From NCBI GenBank assembly GCA_031260745.1, contig JAISKY010000132.1:1-10878 (forward strand): a DNA stretch of 10,878 nt, written 5' to 3'. Position numbers and translations under genes: made by a program. The stretch comes from Oscillospiraceae bacterium (GTDB taxonomy: Bacteria; Bacillota; Clostridia; Oscillospirales; Oscillospiraceae). Every line of letters begins with the position of its first letter. Within the stretch, counting starts at the first letter, position 1. The notes under the pieces were generated by a model. It was not told the DNA's origin. It saw only the letters and a list, made by a program, of their open reading frames with translations, and did not search any database. Below, in pieces: positions 5,070-10,878 of the stretch.

Positions 5070-5799
5070 TGTTGTATATACGGTTACTGAAACAGAGTCG
5101 TTTATTCAAGACAAAGAATTGCCTCTAAAATTTGGCGAACCTTTAATCGTGCAAGAACCGGATTCCAATGATTTGGGTTGGGGCATAGAGCATGATTTTG
5201 CCCGACGTTACGCCTGGCTGATGTTGTTCAAAGACGGTACGCGTATTGACTTGGGCATAGAAATCAAAGAAGAAACCACTAAAAATTTTCTTGAGGACAC
5301 ATTGACTGTTCCGCTTTTGGACAAAGACGGAATCTTCCCGAAGATTCCTCCGTCTAATGACAGCGGATATTGGGTCAAGCCTCCCTCAAAAGAAAAATAT
5401 TACGGTTGTTGTAATGAGTTTTGGTGGTGCTTGAACAATGTCGCTAAAGGCATTATAAGAGATCAGTTGCCATACGCAATGCGGATGTATACCGAAATTG
5501 TACATATAGAGCTTGAAAAAATGACCGAATGGTATATTGGAATCAATAATGATTTTTCTCTAACATCCGGTATGTGGGGCAAATATTTCAAAAAATATCT
5601 ACCTATGGAATTGTTTGAAATGTATGAAAGAACCTATTCCGGAGGTACATACGCGGATTTTTGGGCGGCGATTGATGCAGCCTGCGATTTATTCCACGAT
5701 TTGGCGGTTGACGTGGCGGATTATTTCGACCTTACTTATCGGCAATCGGAGGAAGATGGAATGCGGAAATATATAAGAATGATGAGAGACAATGGATAA
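4939..5799 (+). CDS. aadE: ANT(6)-like aminoglycoside (streptomycin) 6-adenylyltransferase
   Basis: This 286-aa product matches the ANT(6) family along its length. It starts MRTEQEMMDLILGVAKADER. The nucleotidyltransferase site is visible: G28-S29-R30 in 'NGSRANPN', the acidic pair D42 and D44 in 'RDYDVVY', and the later 'RIDL' strand with D104 as likely third acid. Family landmarks 'KPPSKEKYYGCCNEFWW', 'QLPYAMRMY' and 'HIELEKM' follow. It is slightly shorter than the roughly 300-residue classical enzymes at the C-terminus. The family transfers AMP from ATP to streptomycin in the cytoplasm. AAAGGAGG lies 8 bases before the ATG. Sequence differs clearly from the classical AadE, so substrate range is uncertain and the symbol is by family. 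It carries the only GATC I found in the window. Confidence 0.88.
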   Translation: MRTEQEMMDLILGVAKADERIRAVYMNGSRANPNVKKDAYRDYDVVYTVTETESFIQDKELPLKFGEPLIVQEPDSNDLGWGIEHDFARRYAWLMLFKDGTRIDLGIEIKEETTKNFLEDTLTVPLLDKDGIFPKIPPSNDSGYWVKPPSKEKYYGCCNEFWWCLNNVAKGIIRDQLPYAMRMYTEIVHIELEKMTEWYIGINNDFSLTSGMWGKYFKKYLPMELFEMYERTYSGGTYADFWAAIDAACDLFHDLAVDVADYFDLTYRQSEEDGMRKYIRMMRDNG

Positions 5800-5890
5800 G
5801 CCATTCCCACGCAAAGTACGTTTATCGCAGACAATGCTATTACAGAAGATAAAGAGATAGTAGTTGCGGTGTGTTTGAGCAAAAAAATTG

Positions 5891-5919
5891 TTGACAATTG
5901 GGCTTTATTATGCTAATAT
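5891..5919 (+). promoter_or_regulatory. Near-consensus promoter of the cobalamin operon
   Basis: TTGACA (5891-5896), a 17-base spacer and TAATAT (5914-5919), with TGC directly before the -10 giving an extended -10. Start of transcription is expected near 5926, immediately before the riboswitch core. Confidence 0.88.
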
Positions 5920-5930
5920 TGAGTAAACTG

Positions 5931-6061
5931 AATTGGGGAAGCAGGGTGAAAGTCCCTCGCGAGTACGTCACCGTTAAAGCCGGGCTACCATAATGTCAAA
6001 TCCTTTGCGGACACCGAAGGAGATGAGTAGGTCTTGGCTACGCGCTTTGATTGGAAATCGT
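5931..6061 (+). ncRNA. Cobalamin riboswitch aptamer
   Basis: The conserved cobalamin core is visible: GGGGAAG (5935-5941), GGGTGAAAGTCCC (5944-5956), then ACGTCACCGTTAAAGCCGGG (5965-5984) and CTACC. This corresponds to the 'GGGAA...GGTGAAA-TCC...CACTGT-A...AGTC-GGA-ACC' pattern of the family, with some deviations in the B12-box part. TCCTT (6001-6005) and AAGGA (6017-6021) form a further stem. AGCC (5978-5981) can pair with GGCT (6036-6039). It lies between the promoter and the first corrin gene, where it should bind a cobalamin and lower expression. Which cobalamin form it prefers and the exact 3' boundary cannot be decided by eye. Confidence 0.85.
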
Positions 6062-6094
6062 CACCTCGGAGTTTACGCTTCGAGGTGTATTTTT
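6062..6094 (+). terminator. Riboswitch expression-platform hairpin with the cbiD ribosome binding site
   Basis: CACCTCGGAGT (6062-6072) pairs with GCTTCGAGGTG (6077-6087): 11 base pairs including two G-U, closed by a TTAC loop. TATTTTT follows (6088-6094), a terminator-like tail. The same 3' arm contains GAGGTG (6082-6087), which is the ribosome binding site for the GTG at 6095, seven bases away. The structure can therefore act as a weak terminator, a site sequestering the ribosome binding site, or both. Confidence 0.8.
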
Positions 6095-7231
6095 GTGTAT
6101 AGAAATGTAAAAGGCAAACTGCTTAGGCGCGGCTATACGACCGGAAGCTGCGCGGCGGCGGCGGCTAAAGCCGCTGTCGGTATATTACTCGCGCCCCGCT
6201 CCGAGGACGGATATGGCGGCAGCGTGGAGCTTGACACGCCCAAAGGCGTTAAGCTCACGCTCGACATCGCGGATACTGCGGCGCGAGAGAACTCGGTAAG
6301 CTGCGCCGTTCGTAAGGACAGCGGAGACGACCCGGACGTGACTAACGGAGCGTTGGTTTACGCCACCGTTCGGAAAATCCCAAATGGTATTACCATTGAC
6401 GGCGGCGAGGGCGTCGGACGCGTTACAAAGCCGGGGCTTGACCAGCCGCCCGGAGCGGCGGCGATTAACTCCACGCCGAGGCGAATGATTACAGAGGCGG
6501 TTAGCGCCGTATGCGCTGAGTACGGGTACTCCGGCGGTATTGAGGTTATTGTTTCCGTGCCGGACGGCGCGGAGCTTGCGGCAAGGACGTTTAATCCGCG
6601 TTTGGGTATAGAGGGCGGTATTTCGATACTCGGTACGACCGGAATTGTCGAGCCTATGAGTATAAAGGCTCTGGCGGACAGTATTCGTTTGGAGGTTTCT
6701 CAACTTTCGGCGGCGGGTTCGGTAAATATGCTAATCACACCCGGCAACTACGGTGAAACTTTTACCCGCGACACGCTGAAACTCCCGCTTGACGACCACA
6801 TACGCTGCGCCGACTTTATAGGCGAAACTCTGGATTTCGCGGCGGAGTACGGGTTCAAGAACATACTGCTTGTCAGTCACATCGGCAAATTGGTTAAGCT
6901 CGGAATCGGAGCGTTTAACACTCACTATAGCTACGGCGACGGGCGAATGGAAACGCTTACGGCGTGCGCGCTTGAAGCCGGAGCTGACATTGAGGTTTTG
7001 CGCCGAATTATGGAGTGCGTAATGTCCGACGCGGCGGTAGACGTACTTCGCGAGTCGGGATTGCTTGAACCCGCGATGAAGATACTGGGCGACCGCGCAT
7101 ACGCTAATCTTCGCCGACGTGTTCCCGTTGAGGTCAATGTCGGGTATATTTGTTTCACAAACGTCGGTAATGTGGTACTCGCGCAAAGCGATAACGCCGC
7201 GGAGCTTACCGAAATATGGAGGAATCGCTAA
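6095..7231 (+). CDS. cbiD: CbiD, cobalt-precorrin-5B C1-methyltransferase
   Basis: This protein adds the C1 methyl group in the anaerobic corrin pathway, using S-adenosylmethionine. The start is read as GTG at 6095, giving 378 aa, the family's usual length; the longer open frame from 5993 would be translated out of the riboswitch. With this start the family motif RRGYTTGSCAAAAAKAA lies at residues 11-27, and GGEGVGRVTKPGL at 103-115. Later motifs include NPRLGIEGGISILGTTGIVE, NMLITPGNYGE and LLVSHIGKLVKLGIGAFNTH, all typical. GAGGTG lies 7 bases upstream within the regulatory hairpin. It is the first gene of a run cbiD-F-G-H-ET-C. Family identity is clear; only the start is inferred. Confidence 0.95.
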   Translation: MYRNVKGKLLRRGYTTGSCAAAAAKAAVGILLAPRSEDGYGGSVELDTPKGVKLTLDIADTAARENSVSCAVRKDSGDDPDVTNGALVYATVRKIPNGITIDGGEGVGRVTKPGLDQPPGAAAINSTPRRMITEAVSAVCAEYGYSGGIEVIVSVPDGAELAARTFNPRLGIEGGISILGTTGIVEPMSIKALADSIRLEVSQLSAAGSVNMLITPGNYGETFTRDTLKLPLDDHIRCADFIGETLDFAAEYGFKNILLVSHIGKLVKLGIGAFNTHYSYGDGRMETLTACALEAGADIEVLRRIMECVMSDAAVDVLRESGLLEPAMKILGDRAYANLRRRVPVEVNVGYICFTNVGNVVLAQSDNAAELTEIWRNR

Positions 7232-7233
7232 AT

Positions 7234-7983
7234 ATGGTTTTTTTTATAGGAGCCGGACCCGGCGCGGCCGACTTAATCACAGTGCGTGGCGCGGAATTGC
7301 TAAGACAAGCCGATACGATAATTTACGCGGGTTCGCTTGTCAGCGCGGAGTTACTTGCGTACGCTAAACCGGATTGCCGAATCTTCAACAGCGCGGAGAT
7401 GACGCTTGACGAGGTTATCGCGGCGATAGTAAGCTCCGGCGGTATTGTCGCGAGGTTACATACGGGCGACCCGTCGCTGTACGGAGCGATACGCGAGCAA
7501 ATGGACAGGCTTACGGAACTTGGAATCAATTATGAAGTATGTCCGGGCGTAAGCGCGTTCAGCGGCGCGGCGGCGGCGCTAAAAGCGGAATACACGTTGC
7601 CGAATGTCAGTCAAAGCGTGGTTATTACCAGAATGGCGGGGCGAACTTCGGTTCCGGAGCGCGAGAGCGTACGCTCCTTCGCGGCTCACGGCGCGACTAT
7701 GGTAATCTTCCTAAGCGCGGGAATGACCGAGGCTTTACAGTCGGAGCTTATCGGCGGAGGTTACGGCGCGGACACTCCCGCCGCGATTGTCTATAAGGCT
7801 ACGTGGAGCGACCAAAAAATCGTGCGTTGTACCGTTGGTACGCTACATAGCTCGGCGGTGGAAAACGGTATAGGTAATCACGCGCTGATAACCGTGGGCG
7901 GATTTTTGGGCGGCGATTACGAGCTGTCGAAACTGTACGACCCTGCGTTCACGACCGCGTTCCGTAAAGGTACGGAAACGTGA
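7234..7983 (+). CDS. cbiF: CbiF (CobM-like), cobalt-precorrin-4 C11-methyltransferase
   Basis: The enzyme methylates C11 of cobalt-precorrin-4 with S-adenosylmethionine. I chose ATG at 7234, two bases past the cbiD stop with GGAGG 11 bases upstream; the in-frame ATG at 7216 overlaps cbiD and has no separate site. The 249-aa product shows the SAM/precorrin methyltransferase fold: GAGPGAADL at residues 6-14, the loop HTGDPSLYG at 76-84, CPGVSAFSGAAAAL, and an ITRMAGRTSVPE stretch that marks CbiF/CobM over other family members. GTGA overlap with cbiG indicates coupled translation. Confidence 0.94.
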   Translation: MVFFIGAGPGAADLITVRGAELLRQADTIIYAGSLVSAELLAYAKPDCRIFNSAEMTLDEVIAAIVSSGGIVARLHTGDPSLYGAIREQMDRLTELGINYEVCPGVSAFSGAAAALKAEYTLPNVSQSVVITRMAGRTSVPERESVRSFAAHGATMVIFLSAGMTEALQSELIGGGYGADTPAAIVYKATWSDQKIVRCTVGTLHSSAVENGIGNHALITVGGFLGGDYELSKLYDPAFTTAFRKGTET

Positions 7984-8882
7984 AAATAGCGGCGATTGCG
8001 TTTAGTGAGCGCGGTATGGCGCTTGGTGAGCGGCTTAACGTGCCGCTTACGCGTTGTAAGGACGGCGGATTGTCGGAGTGGACGGAAGCGAGTTTCAAAA
8101 CCTCGGACGCGTTGGTCTTTATAGGCTCGTGCGGAATCGCGGTTAGAGCGATTGCTCCGCGCATTCGGAGCAAATCAACCGACCCCGCCGTAATCGTCAT
8201 TGACGAGCTTGGTACGTTCGTAATTTCGTTATTATCGGGGCATTTAGGCGGCGCGAATGAACTTGCCGCAAGGCTTGCGGAGCAGTTAGGCTCAATTCCC
8301 GTAATAACTACGGCTACCGACATTAACGGAGTCAGCGCGGTTGACCTGTTCGCGAAGCGTAACGGTTTCAGGGTAGAGAATACGGAGCAAATCAAGCGGG
8401 TTTCAGCGCGGTTGTTAAGCGGCGGCGGCGCGGAGGCGTATATTACGCTTCACGCGTCCGACAACTCGGACGGACTGCGGCTAGTACCGCGAATCGTGAC
8501 GCTCGGAATCGGTTGCCGCAAGGGTATAACCTGTGACGCTATCGAACAGGCGGTAACGCGCGCTTTGGACGAAGCTGACATTTTGGAAAAAGCGGTGCGT
8601 CAGGTTTGCAGTATCGACTTAAAAGCCGCTGAACCGGGGCTGATTGAGTTCTGCGAACGCCGTAAACTTCCGTTCAGGACGTTCAGCGCGGAACAGCTTA
8701 TGAGCGTTCCCGGCGAGTTCTCGCGTTCCGAGCGCGTACTCGCCGTAACCGGAGCGGACAACGTGTGCGAACGCGCCGCGGTTCTCGGAAGCGGCGGTGT
8801 TCTGATAAGCCGAAAACGCGCCTTGGACGGCGTTACGACCGCGCTGGCGGTTGAAAAGTACATCGTAAATACGGAGAAATAA
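7980..8882 (+). CDS. cbiG: CbiG, cobalt-precorrin-5A hydrolase
   Basis: CbiG opens the delta-lactone of cobalt-precorrin-5A and releases the two-carbon fragment as acetaldehyde. The start is GTG at 7980, overlapping the cbiF stop (GTGA); the ribosome binding site is weak (AAAGG at 8 bases). N-terminal domain: GSCGIAVRAIAP at residues 49-60 and LLSGHLGGANELA. C-terminal domain: LGIGCRKG at 175-182, then VTGADNVCERAAV and KRALDGVTTALA. At 300 aa it is shorter than many CbiG proteins (about 350), the shortage lying in the middle segment around residues 140-170. Identity is secure from both terminal domains. Confidence 0.93.
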   Translation: MKIAAIAFSERGMALGERLNVPLTRCKDGGLSEWTEASFKTSDALVFIGSCGIAVRAIAPRIRSKSTDPAVIVIDELGTFVISLLSGHLGGANELAARLAEQLGSIPVITTATDINGVSAVDLFAKRNGFRVENTEQIKRVSARLLSGGGAEAYITLHASDNSDGLRLVPRIVTLGIGCRKGITCDAIEQAVTRALDEADILEKAVRQVCSIDLKAAEPGLIEFCERRKLPFRTFSAEQLMSVPGEFSRSERVLAVTGADNVCERAAVLGSGGVLISRKRALDGVTTALAVEKYIVNTEK

Positions 8883-8883
8883 A

Positions 8884-9609
8884 ATGCTGTACATAGTAGG
8901 AATAGGGCCTGGCGGCCCGGAGGATATGACGTTCGCGTGCAGAGCCGCGCTTGACGCGGCTGACTTAATCGTGGGGTACTCGGTTTATGTGGAGCTTATT
9001 CGCCCGTTGTACCCTAATAAACGAACTTTATATACCGCGATGACGCGCGAGGTCGAGCGTTGCCGCGCCGCGCTTGACGCGGTTTACAACGGCGAAACGG
9101 TAGCGGTAATTTGCAGCGGCGATTCCGGCGTATACGGTATCGCGGGATTGATTTACCAGTTGTCCGCCGAATACGAACAAACCATAGACATAGAGGTCAT
9201 ACCGGGCGTAACGGCGGCATTATCCGGCGCGGCGGTATTGGGCGCGCCGCTTACCCACGATTTCGCGGTTATCAGCCTAAGCGATTTGCTGACGCCGTGG
9301 GAGCTTATCGAACGTCGGCTACGTCTGGCGGGCGAGGGAGATTTCTGCGTCGCGCTATATAATCCGTCAAGCGTTAAACGCGCGGATTATTTGGCGAAAG
9401 CCTGCGACATATTGCTTGAGCGTAAAGCTCCGGACACGCTTTGCGGTATGGTTCGCAATATCGGGCGCGAGGGCGAATCCTCGCGGTTGCTGACGCTTGC
9501 GGAGCTTCGCGATACTCCGGCGGATATGTTCACGACCGTGTTTGTAGGTAACGCTCAAACGCGTAATATCAACGGCAAAATGGTTACGCCCAGAGGTTAC
9601 GAGCTTTGA
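8884..9609 (+). CDS. cbiH: CbiH (CobJ), cobalt-precorrin-3B C17-methyltransferase
   Basis: This enzyme methylates C17 and drives ring contraction of the macrocycle. ATG at 8884 has GGAG 7 bases upstream, one base after the cbiG stop. The 241-aa length is normal. Motifs: VGIGPGGPEDMT at residues 5-16, CSGDSGVYGIAGL from residue 77, VIPGVTAALSGAAVLGAPL, DFAVISLSDLLTPWELIERR, and FCVALYNPSSVKR, the last two being characteristic of CobJ/CbiH. MVRNIGREGE follows, also typical. The stop overlaps the next gene's TTG start. Confidence 0.95.
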   Translation: MLYIVGIGPGGPEDMTFACRAALDAADLIVGYSVYVELIRPLYPNKRTLYTAMTREVERCRAALDAVYNGETVAVICSGDSGVYGIAGLIYQLSAEYEQTIDIEVIPGVTAALSGAAVLGAPLTHDFAVISLSDLLTPWELIERRLRLAGEGDFCVALYNPSSVKRADYLAKACDILLERKAPDTLCGMVRNIGREGESSRLLTLAELRDTPADMFTTVFVGNAQTRNINGKMVTPRGYEL

Positions 9610-10781
9610 AGCGCGTCGTAATCGTCGGAACGGGTACGGGCGCGGAAACTCTGACGGCTCAAGCGGCAGCGGCTATAGAACGCGCCGACATTTTACTCGG
9701 AGCGTCGCGTCTTATTGAGCCGTTTTCGGATAAGCCAAAAATCGCGGAGTACGCTCCGGAGCGCGTCGCGGAGTTGATTCGCGGCAGTGACGCGAGTAGT
9801 TTCGCGGTACTCGTATCCGGCGACCCCGGATTTTATAGCGCGGCGAACGGATTATGCGAAGCTCTGTCAGAGTTTGAACCTGAAATCATGCCCGGAATAT
9901 CGTCGCTTAGCGCGTTCTTCGCCAAACTGCGCCGGTCGTGGCAGGACGCGGCGTTGGTAAGTTGTCACGGACGCGGAGCGAATCTTGTCGATACCGTAAG
10001 ACGCAATAGACTGACGTTCGCGCTGACAGGCGGCAACGCCGCCGAACTCGCGAAGCGATTAGCGGACTGCGGCTTCGCGGAGTTGACCGTTTACGTCGGC
10101 GAAAACCTATCCTCGGAGCGGGAGCGCGTGTTTTCAACGACAATCGGAGAATTACGCTCGGAGTTATTAAGCTCGCTGACGGTTTTGCTGATTGAGAATC
10201 CTGACCGCGACGCGGCGAGACGCCACGGAATCCCCGACGCGGAGTTTACTCGCGGCGACGTACCGATGACGAAAGCCGAGGTACGCTCGGTTACGCTTAG
10301 TAAACTTGCGCTGACGCCCGGCGCCGTATGTTGCGATATTGGCGCGGGAACGGGTTCCGTAACGGTCGAGATGGCGCTTGCCGCGTACGACGGACACGTC
10401 TATTCCGTCGAACATAATCCCGCCGCGGTTGACCTGATACGCGCTAACCTGAAGAAGTTCCATATCGGCAACGCGGAGGTTAGACGCGGCAAGGCTCCGG
10501 ACGCGCTTGGCGAACTTCCCGCGTTTGACGCGGCGTTTATAGGCGGGAGCGGCGGTAACTTGCGTGAGATAATCGCCGCCGTACTCGCGAAAAACGCCAA
10601 AACCCGAATCGTGATTAACGCCGTTACGCTCCGCTCCGCGAACGTCGCGCTTGACGCGCTTATGGAACGCGGAATCGCGCCAGAACTGGTACAGTTAAGC
10701 TCGGCTAAAGCGTCCGAATGCGCCGGATTGCTGATTGCGAATAATCCAATATTTATAATCAGCGGACAACAGGAAATGTGA
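9606..10781 (+). CDS. cbiET: CbiET fusion (CobL-like), cobalt-precorrin-6B C5,C15-methyltransferase and C12 decarboxylase
   Basis: A 391-aa fusion of CbiE and CbiT. The start is TTG at 9606, overlapping the cbiH stop (TTGA), with AGAGG 9 bases upstream; no better start is seen. Residues 1 to about 200 are CbiE: VVIVGTGTGAETLTAQA, the loop VSGDPGFYSAANGL, and MPGISSLSAFFAKL. Residues about 205-391 are CbiT: a GIPDAEF / MTKAEVRSVTLSKL entry, then the SAM site D244-I-G-A-G-T-G-S, EHNPAAVDLIRANL, and AFIGGSGGNL. Together they methylate C5 and C15 and remove the C12 acetate carboxyl. In many organisms these are two genes; here they are one. Confidence 0.95.
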   Translation: MKRVVIVGTGTGAETLTAQAAAAIERADILLGASRLIEPFSDKPKIAEYAPERVAELIRGSDASSFAVLVSGDPGFYSAANGLCEALSEFEPEIMPGISSLSAFFAKLRRSWQDAALVSCHGRGANLVDTVRRNRLTFALTGGNAAELAKRLADCGFAELTVYVGENLSSERERVFSTTIGELRSELLSSLTVLLIENPDRDAARRHGIPDAEFTRGDVPMTKAEVRSVTLSKLALTPGAVCCDIGAGTGSVTVEMALAAYDGHVYSVEHNPAAVDLIRANLKKFHIGNAEVRRGKAPDALGELPAFDAAFIGGSGGNLREIIAAVLAKNAKTRIVINAVTLRSANVALDALMERGIAPELVQLSSAKASECAGLLIANNPIFIISGQQEM

Positions 10782-10789
10782 GGTAATAA

Positions 10790-10878
10790 ATGAAACTTGA
10801 ACACGTACTGCCCGCCGACATTGAGCGGCGCAGTTTTGAAATCATCGAAAGCGAACTTCCGCGCTCGCTTGACCCTTT
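10790..10878 (+). CDS. cbiC: CbiC (CobH-like) cobalt-precorrin-8 methylmutase, N-terminal fragment
   Basis: Only 29 codons are visible before the window ends. ATG at 10790 has GAGG 6 bases upstream, partly inside the cbiET stop region. The N-terminus MKLEHVLPADIERRSFEIIE carries the family's opening pattern 'I-E-R-R-S-F-E-I-I-E-S-E-L', which starts nearly every CbiC/CobH protein. The enzyme moves the C11 methyl to C12 to give cobyrinate. The fragment is too short to judge the active-site histidine. Gene order after cbiET supports the call. Confidence 0.85.
   Translation, partial: MKLEHVLPADIERRSFEIIESELPRSLDP

Noticed and set aside
5993..6094. Long cbiD reading frame starting with ATG at 5993
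   Set aside because: This stretch is the riboswitch and its expression hairpin, the residues do not fit CbiD, and a GTG with a proper ribosome binding site follows at 6095.
6185..7186. Minus-strand open frames opposite cbiD
   Set aside because: They lie wholly inside a clear cbiD gene and have the arginine- and asparagine-rich composition expected of antisense frames in G+C-rich coding DNA.
1..10878. CRISPR arrays, tRNA or rRNA genes, insertion sequences
   Set aside because: I saw no regularly spaced repeats, no cloverleaf-like segments, no rRNA-like stretches and no transposase motifs.

Overview
The window looks like a chromosomal segment from a Bacillota/Clostridia-type bacterium. Ribosome binding sites are strong (AGGAGG type), promoters are sigma-A-like, a streptomycin adenylyltransferase of the ANT(6) type is present, and the corrin genes are the anaerobic (cbi) set. 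No species can be named from the sequence alone.

Region A (1-4490, minus strand) is an accessory block of at least 13 short, tightly packed genes, most of them encoding small acidic proteins I cannot assign to a function. It reads as two transcripts. The first starts at a promoter at 4458-4486 and carries a 72-aa helical protein and a BRO-N-like (phage antirepressor-type) protein, ending near a hairpin at 3647-3677. The second starts at 3539-3567 and carries eleven genes running off the left edge, several overlapping by 4 bases (ATGA or GTGA). The two promoters are near-copies. Each has a TTWCTGNCGYGT-type motif in its spacer and a second, more or less degenerate copy 40-41 bp downstream, which suggests one shared regulator. 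The style is that of a prophage, ICE or mobilizable-element accessory operon.

Region B (4491-5890) begins with a 16-bp inverted repeat placed almost symmetrically between two divergent -35 boxes. On the plus strand follow a gene remnant with a lost C-terminus, two tandem hairpins, and an ANT(6)-like aminoglycoside adenylyltransferase.

Region C (5891-10878, plus strand) is an anaerobic cobalamin (corrin ring) operon. It comprises a near-consensus promoter, a cobalamin riboswitch, an expression-platform hairpin that contains the cbiD ribosome binding site, then cbiD, cbiF, cbiG, cbiH (cobJ), a fused cbiET (cobL) and the start of cbiC. Genes overlap or abut, and three or more use GTG or TTG starts. 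The products methylate, ring-contract, deacylate and decarboxylate the cobalt-precorrin macrocycle; the riboswitch would shut the operon down when cobalamin is plentiful.

One signal runs across the whole window: reading by eye I found the tetranucleotide GATC only once in 10.9 kb (at 5461, inside the ANT(6)-like gene), although GAT followed by A, T or G is common. This suggests long-term selection against GATC in the host and a recent arrival of the resistance gene.
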